Shown here: positions 24,573-35,672 of the stretch, piece after piece
Layout of the letters: every line of letters starts with the position of its first letter
Numbering within the stretch: position 1 is the first letter of the stretch
Assembly: GCA_038373885.1 (NCBI GenBank)
Contig: JAWZYV010002521.1
Span: forward strand, 310,001 to 374,000
Origin: Cheiracanthium punctorium
Taxonomy: Eukaryota > Arthropoda > Arachnida > Araneae > Cheiracanthiidae
Direction of reading: 5' to 3'
Length of the DNA stretch: 64,000 nt
Notes under the pieces: generated by a model
Seen by the model: only the letters and a program-made list of their open reading frames with translations
Told to the model about the DNA's origin: nothing
The model's database searches: none
Position numbers and translations under genes: made by a program

Positions 24573-27160
24573 TATACACAAATACACACGTTGATGAAGA
24601 ATTGTAGTAGAAAAAACAAATTCGTCTATTCTTTACCAAAATTACACATTTTTTCTTCTGATTTTGACTACGGTTTATAAGATATCAAATATTAAACATT
24701 TATAAATTCTCTTTACATTGTGAATAAGGCCGTGTGAAAAGTGATCAGATAAATAAAATAATGTTTTTACAAATCTACTAAGAAAAAATACCCAAATAAT
24801 AGCATATAAATAGAAATATGCAGTACAGTGTAAAATTATTCACTAGTTAATAATTTACTTAATTCTAGAAACTGTACTGAAAGTTTACAATAAAAATCCT
24901 TTTAAACATCCTTCCAATCTATAAAAACATTATTATTATAATTATAGATTTTTAATAAATATTTTATTTTTCAATTTCTCTTCTCTGGGAAATGCTTTAG
25001 TAAAAGGTACAAATAATTTTAACAAATTTTGAAATGCATTTCTGTAAATAGTTTTTTTTTAATGAACCAAATGTAAAATAAATAAAGTATAACGGAATTT
25101 TATTGATCTTTTCCATATTAAATTTTGAATGTAAGAAAGCATTATGATTAGCATATATGATTTTATAATTTTAATTACATGTTATTGTTATTATTCAAAA
25201 GCATTGTAAAACTAAATTAATATCTTATTATTATTGCAGATTTGTAATTGATTCCCTTAATTAATCGAATTTAAACTTTAAATTAAACAGTATGATAACT
25301 TTTGTGATTATCAGAAATTTCTTTTCATTATTTTTGTTTGTATTGAATTTTACAGATTATGAAAGGCCCTTTCCCAGTTGAGGAAACAATCGGGTATTTC
25401 TATACTTTTAGTATTTACAAAATTTTATCATCGTGTTTGTAATTTTAGCGAAAATGTCTGGGATTTTGACTGCTCTAATGATAGAAAAATGTATTATAGC
25501 TCATAACTGCTAATTGATACAAACAGATATATAACGATATTTGCTAGTACAGTACACCGATTTCTGGTAACATTTCTTTACAATTTATATTCTTAGGGTG
25601 CTTCACTTTCCCAAGAACAATTTAAAGTTTTTTTTTCTTTAGAGTATTTTAAATCTAGGTAATTTATGCCGATGAACGATTCTTATAAATTCATTAAAAT
25701 GATATGAATAAATATTCTGAAATATACACATAATTTATTGAAACACATTATTCCTGAAATACTAAATTAATATTTTATGATTTTTTTACAAAAATTGTAT
25801 CTCGGAATATGTAGTTTAATTAATTTTTAACTTTCATTTAATTTATTTATAGCATTCTGTATGGACGTCAAAAGTTATTTTCATCACCGCGCTGTCTATA
25901 TATTACTGAATTTTACAGTTTATTGCAAAACTTTAAAAAAATAAAACATTTAAATATTAACATGTAACTACAAATTACAAAACTTTACTCGTACTTATAA
26001 TTTTAGTAATTTTTTAACTATATACATTTATTCATTTTCTTAGTAACAGTAAAGAAACTATATCGCATAATTGCTATTTTTTGTTAAGACTTATGGAAGG
26101 GATAATTCATTTATTGTGCTGATTATTTCTTTTTTAACTTGATTAAATCTTAAAAAATGATGCTATAAGTGGTAAAAAGAAAAATGTGATAAAAATATAT
26201 ATAACTGGTATGTAAAAACTGACTTTTGTTAAATTTGCTTATAAAAACCGACAAATACAAAATTGTTTGGAAAAGAAACATGTGCTCATCATTCTAAATG
26301 TGCTTTCGTTTCTTTTTACTTTGTTATTACAAGTTGAGAAAAACTTAGTATTTGATTTAGAAATTTTCCTATATTACTTAATTCTGATTTGGGCATACCT
26401 TGATTAAAATAATAATTATTTCTATTAATTTCATGAAACCTCAGCTAAAATTACTTTTATGAATTTCGACAACATAAATTTCTTTTTTACATCATATTAT
26501 CGTCTATATTTGGGTTAGTTTAATTGTATATTTGATTTAAATTTTCCATTAAAATATTAATTTGAATAAAAATATCCAAGAAAATAATTTACATAAACAA
26601 AAATTATAAGGTAAAGATAATTAAAATATCCTGTTTCATAAAAATATTTAATAAAATCAAAGCACGTTTATCGCGCAACCAAACTGCAACCAAATGGAAA
26701 TTGCATCATTCTGAAAATCAAGCAATGTTAGAAAAAAATCCCCACACACGCTGAAAAATTCACATTTAAAAAACTGAAGTATCGTTACTTTAAATGTAAA
26801 ATACTTTTTAAATCATATTCAAGTATGAAACGTTTCTGATATGAAAGATATTTGAAGTGTATTTTATACAAATTTTGATTTTAAAAATCCATAAAATCAA
26901 TATATATTTCTTTAAAAGAACTTTAAAAAAAACTTTTTTTACCTCCTACTAAAATGGTTACCCGTGGAAAACAATGTTTATCGGATAGTACTGCAAAACT
27001 GCAACTTTTGCATGATGTCTTTTTATTATTATTATTATTATTTGTTTCATTTTCGTTTTTCTTTCTTCTTATGTAAAACTTTTTATGATTTTGTTGTGTT
27101 TTTTGCCTGCTGCTTCACTGATCTGCTGCTTTTTTGTTTTCTCTCTTTCCTTCTCTGTAG
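24573..27160. other. A+T-rich DNA without features
   Basis: No repeat partner, exon or transposon terminus was recognised. It ends in the pyrimidine tract in front of the exon candidate at 27161. Confidence 0.5.
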
Positions 27161-27238
27161 GCGGTGTTTTAGCGCCGGCCGAGACTTACCGCACCACGAA
27201 CTGGCAGCAACTACCTCCATATATGGTCCTATCGACAA
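27161..27238 (+). CDS. Candidate internal coding exon, unknown gene
   Basis: A strong acceptor, TTTTCTCTCTTTCCTTCTCTGTAG, in which a long pyrimidine run meets AG, precedes 78 nt of markedly G+C-rich sequence. A donor, CAA then GTAGGT, follows. Frame 0 has an early stop; the other two frames are open. One gives GVLAPAETYRTTNWQQLPPY and then MVLST, the other RCFSAGRDLPHHELAATTS and then IYGPIDK. I favour the first on amino-acid make-up but cannot prove it, and I recognise neither. The segment contains six CpGs, unlike the introns around it. Its phase does not allow direct splicing from the candidate at 19402-19476, so an unseen exon or a separate gene would be required. Confidence 0.45.
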
Positions 27239-27344
27239 GTAGGTCTTATATTAACTTTTATATTCACTCATTTCACTCTCTTTAAAAAGTTTTATTTTAT
27301 TTTATTTTATTGCTCACTTTAGTAGTTTGACACATTTTAAAAAA

Positions 27345-28130
27345 CTTTTTAAGAAGCTGTGGAATTTAATTGCAATTGTTAAAGCGCAGTTATCTATTTA
27401 ATAGTTTAGTGGAAATTCATCCTAAACAATGTACTAACAATCATTGGGGATAAAAATTATTTAAAAAAGAGCTGTAGCGTTAAATTGCTATTATTAAAGC
27501 TTAGTTATTTGTTTAATATTGTAGTCGAAATTCGTCCTATAGATTAAAAACAAACATTCCAGTTAAAAACTGTCTTAAAAGGAGCTATATAATACAGTTA
27601 CAATTATTAAAGCTCGGGTATCTGTTTGAGTTTCTTAGAAAATTGTCCTACCAATTAAAAAACAATCGTTGCATGTTTTAAAGAAGCTTTGGGATTCAGT
27701 TGCAGCTGCTGAATCTCAGTTTTACGTTTATGAGTTTAATCGAAATTTGTCCTACTTATTAAAAATAAACTATTACAGTTGAGATTGTTTCAAAAAGAGC
27801 TGTAGAATCCAGATGAAATTTTAAAACCTCTTATTTATTTAAGAGTTTATTCAAAATTCGTTCTATTAATTAAAAACAATTATTGCAATTTAAAATTGTT
27901 CAAAAGAAGCTATGTTATCCAATTGCAGTTAGTAAATCTCCACTATTTGCTTGTGGGAGTTCAGTTAAATTCGTTCCAACAATTGAACAATAATTTCATC
28001 TAAAATTTCTTTAAAAGGAGCTGTAGAATCCATTTACAACTGCTGAAGTTCAGTTATACGTTTAAGAACTTAGTCGAGAGCTGTTCTACCAATTAAAAAA
28101 CAATCCTTTCAGTTCTTCCAAATTGTTCAG
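27345..28130 (+). repeat. Seven-unit tandem repeat, period about 110 bp
   Basis: Successive units carry the landmark AGGAGCTGTAGAATCCAG or a variant, with its GCT at 27356, 27471, 27584, 27686, 27799, 27909 and 28020, giving spacings of 102-115 bases. Each unit then has a TTGCAATTGTTAAAGCTCAG-like block, TTTAGTCGAAATTCGTCCTA and CCAATTAAAAAACAATC. The units are quite diverged from one another, so the array is old. It begins about 105 bases after the exon candidate at 27161-27238. No frame is maintained across units. Confidence 0.85.
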
Positions 28131-28784
28131 TAGTTTCATTGTCTTAAAAAATCACTAATTGCTTTTAATTTGCTGTTTTTAAATTAACCAAAATATTCAA
28201 CAGAATTTCCTGAAAGTTTATTTATATTACTGCAAATTGTTAAATCTAAATAAATATAAGAAGTTCGAAAGTACGTTCACTCTAATACAAGCTTAAAGAT
28301 TGATTATAAAATATGAATTCTTAAATTCCTTTTGCATTCATTTGTTTTAAAGCTAGCAGAAAATCAAGTAGAATTAATGAAAGACCATAACCTGTATCCA
28401 GAAATATATATTCTTTGATATGGCTTCAGTCGAGCAATTCGTTTGATCAACTAAACTAATTGGACAAACTAAACTCTTTTTTTTTCAATGGAAATAATAA
28501 TTTGCTAGTTTAGATTAATAAGAAATTCTAACAATTAAATATAATTTTGTTAAGATATTCAAGCAAAATAACTGGATTTCTACTCTAAATAGGCGTCCAT
28601 TGTGCAAAAAATATTTATCCATATCCACCAGTCTCTTAGTTAATTCTTATTTTACATAATTAGTTTCACTCGAATAACAAAATCACGGTAAAGGCCTTTA
28701 TAGAAAGCTACAAATCCTCTATTGAATTGGCACTAATTCCTTATAACTGTACAGCAGTTGTAAAGGTGTTTACAAAACTGTGAG
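28131..28784. other. No recognisable gene
   Basis: A+T-rich DNA between the tandem array and the second SINE; nothing further seen. Confidence 0.5.
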
Positions 28785-29020
28785 GACTTCATAATGGCCG
28801 AGTGTATAAGACACTGAGCATGGTAGACGGCTGAAGTATGAAGGTTCAGAGTTCTGGCACAGCGCGACCGTCAGTCTAATCATCTGGTCTAATGATCTGA
28901 TAATTCTGGACGGTTTTCTCCAGATGTAACATTAATACGCATTAGAACCCATAAAAAGATTGAGCCTCCCCCCTTTCAACCCCCGGCAGATAGTCCTTGC
29001 GTAGCTTTACCTAAATAAAA
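28785..29020 (+). mobile_element. tRNA-derived SINE-like repeat, copy 2
   Basis: This is the most complete of the three copies. The head has ATGGCCGAGTGTATAAGACA (A-box-like, as in tRNAs with long variable arms) and GGCTGAAGTATGAAGGTTCA (B-box region with an insertion). The body has GGACGGTTTTCTCCAGATGT, TTAGAACCCAT and GGCAGATAGTCC, and it ends near AGCTTTACCTAAATAAAAC. The order of blocks matches copies 1 and 3. It is not a functional tRNA: the stems do not pair well and the body is unrelated to tRNA. Confidence 0.75.
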
Positions 29021-29743
29021 CACATGAGAGCCAGACTCCACTACAAAACTGCGAAAATCGTTAATTAGTGCAGGAGCATTAAATTTATTTATATGACTAA
29101 TCCACATGCATTGGAACAAATCATACAGACACATCTAAAGAAGCAGATCTTCATTACAATTTACACATTTTAACACGAAAGGATTGTGTAATTCATGAAC
29201 CTGTTCAGAATGCTGTTATAATAAAAATAAGGGGGAAAATGTTTTCCTTAATACAAACTAGCTTCATTCACGTTGACGGTAAATGCATTCAAGTCATCCC
29301 AGAGTTTCCTCAGCGTTGATATTTATTTGTGATACATTATAGTAATAGGAGTTACTACCCTTTGATTATTCACGTGGACGAGAAACAAAACAATGAGTAT
29401 TTTAATTTTTCTGTCTTCATTATTTCAAACAATTAAAGATTTTTTTGTGTGTAAAATCATTTTCATTTTATACTTTCCTTCCACCAAATCTGTAGTTCGT
29501 TGACTTATTAATATCGACATTGATATTGACAATAACTTTATGACTTAATAATATTGACAATAACAACAAGCCTCAAAGTAACTGGTGCTTGAAATTAATT
29601 AAGAACTTTGTAAATGGAAAACTTAAATAAAAAATATGACCAGACAAGTGTTTCGGGTGTTGCAACGGGTCCACCTTTCCCCAGCTCCAAGCAGCTGATT
29701 GTAGTGATAGTAGAGATTTTTGCAGCTGAGGAAACGCAGAACT

Positions 29744-29976
29744 CGCTGTAAAAATAATTTCCGTAAAAATACGGAAAAGGTACTGGCAGCTGAGACGCCA
29801 GTACTATTTCCACATATTTACGGAATTTTATTCTTGTAAAATCCAGTAGAAATTCCGTTCCAGAGAGGCACTGGCCCTTGATGTACGGAAGTTGTCCTGT
29901 ATTCAAATATAAACGGAGAATTTCCGTAAAATTTTACAGAATGTTTCCAGTAGTTGTTCCGTTATTTTTTAGAGTG
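29744..29976. mobile_element. MITE with CACTSTAAAAA ends and TACGGAA palindromes
   Basis: The left end is CGCTGTAAAAATAATTTCC and the right end, reversed, CACTCTAAAAAATAACGGAA. The interior carries TTCCGTAAAAATACGGAA (about 29759-29776), TTTACGGAA and TTTCCGTAAAATTTTACAG, that is, repeated inverted TTACGGAA units. Similar CACTGTAAAAA-ended sequences are widespread in animal genomes; I cannot name the superfamily. The 103-codon frame overlapping it (29595-29906, -) is a shadow. Confidence 0.5.
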
Positions 29977-30099
29977 TACCACCCTTTTTTCCCCCTCCGA
30001 AATGATATCTAGTAGTATTATTTATACGTATGTCTCATTTTGCAAAGTTCTTAATTTTAACATCAACAGTGGTCTTCAACGTTATGTATCTGCTTACTC

Positions 30100-30629
30100 C
30101 AGGGGTTCCCAAACTTTTTTTACCCGCGGCACCTTTGACAGGCTAAAAATATTTCGTGGCACCCTTGTCAGGCTAAAAGCATTTCGTGGCACCCTTGTCA
30201 GGCTAAAAACATTTCGCGGCACCCTTTTCAGGCTAAAAACTTTCGCGGCAGATTTCCTTTAAATCAATATGAATATGAAGGTTAGAATGAAGCAGTTTGG
30301 ATGCATTTTATGTTATTTTTTGTTTGTTTGTTTATAGGGCTAACTATCAAGAAAGTACTCTCTTGGGAAAAGGATATAGAATTTTGACAATACCCCCATT
30401 TCAGGGAGTTCCTATAAAAGAGGCTACAGGACAGTCTTGAACTTGACTGAAATATTTCTGTTTGAACCCACTTAGTGATCGGCTTGGCTCACTTTCTTAG
30501 GGATACCGGTTCAGAGGAAATTATTTGATTATACTCCACCAAAACACTTTTCTTGATTATCGCCACGGCACCCATGACATACGATCGTGACACCCTAGGG
30601 TGCCGCGGCACCCAGTTTGGGAACCTCTG
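30100..30629. mobile_element. hAT MITE with 8-bp target duplication
   Basis: The termini are CAGGGGTTCCCAAACTTTTT and, reversed, CAGAGGTTCCCAAACTGGGT, typical hAT ends. The flanks GCTTACTC (30092-30099) and GCCTACTC (30630-30637) are an 8-bp duplication with one mismatch, as hAT transposases produce. Near each end lie GCGGCACC/GGTGCCGC motifs. It encodes no transposase. It holds the 30-bp tandem repeat described separately. Confidence 0.85.
30126..30244 (+). repeat. 30-bp tandem repeat inside the hAT MITE
   Basis: There are four units of GTGGCACCCTTGTCAGGCTA plus AAAACATTTC, at 30126-30155, 30156-30185, 30186-30215 and 30216-30244. Because 30 is a multiple of three, an open frame (29954-30262) shows a matching ten-residue repeat; that is an artefact, not a protein. 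Subterminal repeats of this kind can be transposase binding sites in hAT elements. Confidence 0.9.
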
Positions 30630-30637
30630 GCCTACTC

Positions 30638-33600
30638 TAATACATAGCGCGTCTTAAACCCTACTCTATAAACGACAGCAGAGGTAATTCTATTGCTACT
30701 TTTAGATTTTAAAAGAATTTTTCCATTATTTAAAGTGATATGGGCAAACTCTTAACTGCTAGGTATCCAATCTTGAGCACAACAAACCTTATCATATGAT
30801 AAAGGTGCATACCTAGATTTCCGTACTGCATGACGCTACTGATTGTAACTAAAAAAGTATGTTTGTGCAGTACAAAAGCAAAGCAAATATTAAAAAAAGG
30901 GACAAATTAATAAAATGATAGAAAAACATGAAAAATGTTATTATTTAATCAATCTGATTAAGAAAATCAATTCATACTCCGTACTAAAAAAAAAAAAATA
31001 CCTATTAAATAAGTATTCAGTAAATTCTCTATTTAAACTTCGCTTAATTATATCAGGAGCTTAATCATAGAACTTTCACAAACAAAAAGATGTAATTAGA
31101 AATTTAGTTTCTAGTCTCCCTTTATTTTATTAGAACTGATTTGCTTATAGAGTTGCTTCCACACACATTCTTCGTTATTCCCTAGTTTTAGTTACGAGAA
31201 CTAATATTTTCTCATGGAGAGCTAAGTTTAATTAAAAAAGCACTATAACTTCCATAAAACAATGGTACTCATTCGCAGAATGGAAAGTCGAGAGACCAAA
31301 AAACATTCTTAACCAAGATGTCTAGCTGAAAAGACAATTTTCCTGACGTTCTGGAAGAATTTAGACAAAACATTCTGATGCAGGCAATCATGTTTTCATC
31401 GGCATTTGCTTAACAATTTTTTTTACAAGCATGCTGGGTCCAGCAGCGCTTTAGCAAAATAACCGTTTCCTTGAACGCGCACTCATGGAAAAAAAACAAC
31501 CTTTATTTATTTATTTTTTTTACCTCACTCTTGTGCATATTTCAAAGCATCAGAACAAAGGCAGCTCAATTTTACAACCTATGTAAAGAAAAAAAGAATG
31601 CCCCCCGAAAAAAAAATTAGAAAAAAAAATGACAGAAAGAAAAAAAAAACGAACAGGAGTTGAGGACGAATAAAAAAATTAGTTTCTAAAACAATAAAAA
31701 CGAAAAATGAATTAGTAAATAAAAATGGAATAAAAAATCAGGGACAGAGATATGCCAATTAATTATAACTCTTTGTTTTTGACATTTTGTAGTGGTAGAT
31801 TATTATACCCAGCATTTTTTTTTTTCGTTTAGTTTTTGAGTTTATTTTTTCAGGCATTCATAATGCTTTCCCCTCCCCGCTTTGCAAACTACGGCGAATC
31901 GAAATTGTCTATTGGAATTAATTAAAATGTCTTGGTATTATTTATTTTTTTCCCCAAGCGGGGATTTTCCCCCCTTGTTCATCACACGTAGAACTGGATG
32001 TGTATACATGGATATCTATATATTTATCCATATTTCGGTGCAGGGAGGGGGGGGGAGAGTATTTTGCCACGATCTTTCCAAGTATCATCCAAACACAGCT
32101 TTATACGAATACAAAAGAACCGCGATATAAGTAAAGGAAAAAAAAAATCTCAATAGAATCACGGGAAAATATGATGAGAGGGAAAAAAATAAAAGGGGGG
32201 GGGAAGAAACAGAAAAAAAATAATTAATTAATTTCAACTTTAGTTCCTGTGAAGTATGATTGAAACGGTATAAGAGAGAGAATTATCATTGAGTTTTTAA
32301 AAACAAAAGCAGAGGCTTGGGTTGAAAAGACGGTATAATAAGTGAGAGACAGACAGACAGAGAGAGAGAGAACGATGAAAACGCATAGCGTATGTGTGGA
32401 CGTACTTTTTTCTGCATTTATTTTTTCATTAATGGGAAGGCTAGTTCTTAAATACCACGGTAAAGCGTAATTACTGCAAGGGGGTGTGGTTGGGAATTAA
32501 GAACTTGGAAAAAAAAATTCGATTAAAAACATCTCATATGCCAATAATCAGAGGAAAAGAACTTAAGAAAAATATTAAAGGATTAAATATTTTTGCATTA
32601 AGAACTGACAGTCTGTCAGTGGAAACGGTTCTAAAAATTTTTGTGATTAATTCCTTACGTCTTAAATCTTTTTTCCCCCAACAGGGAATTTTTTTTCTAC
32701 GCACTTTCTTACTTTTGACGTTTGTTTTGTCCTTAAAGGGAATGGTTTTAATCTTTACGGGATTTTCTGTAATCCAAATAATAATTACGTCTTTCAAGGG
32801 AGTGCGGTGGTAATTCAATGGCATGGCAAAAAAAAAAAAAAAAATTCTAAAATTTGCCTATTTATTTTTATTTTTGAAAATAAGAATGTATGATTGATTA
32901 GTTAATTAATTTGTCAATACGTTTGAAGAAATATCTATAATGAAAGTCAAAAAACATTTTCATAATGATTTGTGAAATTTCATCGCATTTAAAAATAATG
33001 TGTACAGTGTACTATTCGTGTTTTTTAACATCCGATTTTTCTAGCAAAAGAAGAATTTTTGCGAATAACAACATGTATAGGAAGAATGCTTTGTAATGCA
33101 CTGTGTATTTTAAAGGATAAAAATTTATAAATAAATTTTCTTGGGAAGCAATATTGCATGCTGCTAGTTCATATGCCAGCAAAATATGTTTCTGTCTGTA
33201 ATAAAAATCTTAAGCATTCCAAAATACGAACATAAATAAGACTTTCTTAAATGAATTTTCTACTTATGTGAGAGAAGGATATTTGCAAATATTCAGATAT
33301 TTACATGATTGTTTACTGATTATATGGTTATTATTATGTTGATATAAAAACAGAGGGATCAATGTAAAAGAAATTTGAGTCCATTTTGCGACCCCTTGGA
33401 AAAATTACAATTGATTAAAATAGGCCCTTCACCAAAATTGAATTGAATAAAACTGCCCTTCATTAACATTTTACCTTACATTTGAATTTTTAAAATATAA
33501 TTTTAACAAAAAAGTGACTTTTACAAAAATCGTTATACAAATTCACCAACATAGACATATAAATTCCCCCAAAACAGGCATTGAAATTCACAAAAATGTG

Positions 33601-33660
33601 CATTTTTTAGAAAAATAGGACCATGGAAAAAATTCCTGGATCGAACCCTGAAATATTATA
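30638..33660. other. No gene; poly-A and purine-rich tracts
   Basis: Many A- and G-runs (31600-31680, 32040-32060, 32190-32220), a GACA/GA microsatellite at about 32345-32371 and a 16-base or longer A run near 32830. Frames at 32484-32813 (+) and 32534-32824 (-) overlap in antisense and resemble nothing known. Confidence 0.55.
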
Positions 33661-34585
33661 CAGGGTGTCCCAGAAACACTGACTTTTGCTTTCATTTCAT
33701 AAATATCGATCATAAACATATATAGTAAATTACAAAGTCACATAAAAAAGATGCAGCACTTTATGTTACCGATTAAAAATTTCTATAATTAAACTAAATA
33801 GTTAAATTTACATTTTATACGACCCACGTTCAAAAAAATTCCCAGCTGGCAAAATGTACCCCATGCATTAATTAGTTGATGTACGAAATTTCAGCCTTTT
33901 ATCATAAAAAGGTTCTGAGATATGAAAAGAAATATTTATTGTAACCACTATTAAAACCACTGTTGTATTAAATCCATTTTTCGATGGCTCTGGAAGAGAA
34001 AAAAATAACATCGGAAGGTCGTGTTCCAGGGGTTATACAAAAATTACGATAGAAAACATCGATTGCTTGAATACATAATACCATTTTGATATTATTGGTA
34101 TTGTATAACCTTAACGCTTTACCAACTTTGTTAAAACATATCTCGACATATTGAGACTTTCTATGACGAAAAGCTGAAATTTTGTACATCACTTAATCAA
34201 TGTATAGGACACATTTTATTAAATAAAAAAAAAATAAAATAAAATGTACGGGGGTCGTTTGAAAATTTAAATTTTGTATTTGCTTAGATTTAATCCCCTG
34301 AACATTTTTATCGATAATATAAAGTTTTTGCACCTTCTTTCAAGTAACTTCGTAATTTACACTCATGTCCATAAATTAAGGATAATGAAGTTCAGGCAAA
34401 GAAAGAGAAAGAAGCAAAACAAATTTGACTTATTTGTAAAGTCTATTTATTAAACTAAAAGTAAAGAGCAAAAAAGATGCTATATGTTTGACATAATTAA
34501 TAAAAATTGCAAGTTTTACTTCCTTGACCAAATTTAAAAAAAGAACCTATTTACAAAAAACAGTATAACATGGTTAGTAGGATGA

Positions 34586-35353
34586 TTAATACGGAGTATG
34601 TCTCCCGGACGATGCAATACAGGCGCCCCGAATGCAATACAGGCGCCCCATGGCGCCCCGAAACAAACGTACATGTTGTTCCAGAATGACATCCCGATAG
34701 ATGTGGCCTGTCATCGTTACACTCTGAACATGCAGGTCAGTTCTGGAACCAAGAATAATTCCTCCCCAAACGAGCCATCCTGCACCACCGTAACGGTGTC
34801 TTTCAATGGTGTTCTCTTGGTGGTAACGGGTACCTGGCGCTCTCCAGATGAATGTTCGGCGAGAATCAGACTCCAAACTAAACCTGGACTCGTCGGAAAA
34901 CATCACACAAGACCACTGTTGCGGTGTCCACAATGCATGCTCTCTACTCCAGGTTAATAGCAGGCGACATTGAGTTGCGGTAATTGGAACACATCTGACA
35001 GGCCTACGAGCATATAGACCAATGCGCCCAAAGCGTCTGTACACGGTCTGCCTTGAAACTGTCGTACCGGTAGCTGAAGAGAGCTGACGAGACAGGTCTG
35101 ATGCTGTACTCCGTCTGTTTCTTTTGGCAGTAACTGCCAAATAGCGGTCCTCATTCGGCGTTGTAACTCGGGGGCGAACTGTGCTGTAACGTCTACTCAC
35201 ATTACCATCATCTTGGAATCGTTGCCAAAGCCTGGAGATGACACTCTGGGCGATTCCAAGTTCCTCGGATACTTCCAGCTGGGTACGTCCACATTCCAGT
35301 CGTCCGATAATTCTGCCACGTAAAACATCATCCAAATGCCTCCTTTGTGTCAT
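34586..35353 (-). pseudogene. Truncated Tc1-like transposase
   Basis: The 255-residue frame starts at the ATG at 35353 inside the transposon. A first helix-turn-helix lies at about residues 11-46 (LEVSEELGIAQSVISRLWQR), followed by an AT-hook-like STVRPR where the family usually has GRPR. A second helix-turn-helix sits at about 82-112 (SRQTVYRRFGRIGLYARR). The catalytic domain begins with CVMFSDESRFSL, whose Asp154 is the first acidic residue of the DDE triad, and shows WLVWGG at 194-199. Homology stops after FRGAMG (residue 236); the last 19 residues are unrelated. The second Asp and the Glu are missing against a family length of about 340, so the product could at most bind DNA. The antisense frame 34598-34957 is a shadow. 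Confidence 0.93.
34611..34650 (+). repeat. 20-bp tandem duplication at the deletion junction
   Basis: GATGCAATACAGGCGCCCCG is directly followed by AATGCAATACAGGCGCCCCA, then TGGCGCCCCG, which belongs to the transposase gene. The repeat sits exactly where transposase homology ends, as filler DNA from aborted gap repair would. Confidence 0.85.
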
Positions 35354-35672
35354 AACTATGCGGTTTTGAACTGAAAGGCTTTCACAGCGCTTGTGAACAA
35401 TTTTACTTCTTTGCCACCATTCCTTATATACGCCTCTCTTACACTCTCGTCATTGTGACGTACCATGCACGCCATCTGGTGGTTTCCTGTAATTTGCATA
35501 TTCTTCTTCAAGATGTGTGTGATCATTCCACAGGTGAAATTTTTATTTTAGAGATCAATTTCTGTGTGATTCTGAATTATCCTTAATTTATGGACATGAG
35601 TGTATTATGCATGTCTATGATATATATTTAAGGAATTAAAGCCTAAATCAGCATTTTTGGCGCACCTGGTGT

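Larger units (their letters stand above)
34360..35602 (-). mobile_element. Tc1-like transposon, internally deleted
   Basis: A perfect 27-bp inverted repeat (34360-34386 and 35576-35602) starting CACTCATGTCCATAAATTAA is flanked on both sides by TA (34358-34359, 35603-35604), the target duplication of Tc1/mariner elements. At 1243 bp it is shorter than usual Tc1 elements of about 1.6 kb, because the 3' part of the transposase gene is missing. The identical termini suggest a fairly young insertion that intact transposase supplied elsewhere might still recognise. Confidence 0.95.
33661..35671. mobile_element. Foldback DNA element split by a Tc1 insertion
   Basis: The left end is CAGGGTGTCCCAGAAAC after TATA; the right end, reversed, is about CACCAGGTGCGCCAAAAATG. 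Over some 230 bases the left arm (33661-33895) matches the reversed right arm (about 34165-34357 plus 35605-35671). Shared blocks include TTACGAAGT/TTACAAAGT, ACGACCC and GATGTACRAAATTTCAGC. Without the nested Tc1 it would be about 766 bp. Its central block (ATGGCTCTGGAAGAGAAA) reappears in the relative at 56275-56665. No transposase is encoded. The exact right boundary is uncertain by a few bases. Confidence 0.7.

Noticed and set aside
24284..24619. 111-codon frame on the - strand
   Set aside because: It runs through the right arm of a foldback MITE; no domain.
28785..28870. A tRNA gene
   Set aside because: A- and B-box traces are present, but the stems do not pair and the unit continues into a repeat body shared with two other loci; it is a SINE head.
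29954..30262. Protein with a ten-residue repeat (RLKTFRGTLV)
   Set aside because: It is the translation of the 30-bp tandem repeat inside the hAT MITE.
32484..32824. Overlapping frames of 109 (+) and 96 (-) codons
   Set aside because: Antisense to each other, lysine-rich and of biased composition, with no family resemblance.
34598..34957. 119-codon frame on the + strand
   Set aside because: Antisense shadow of the Tc1-like transposase.
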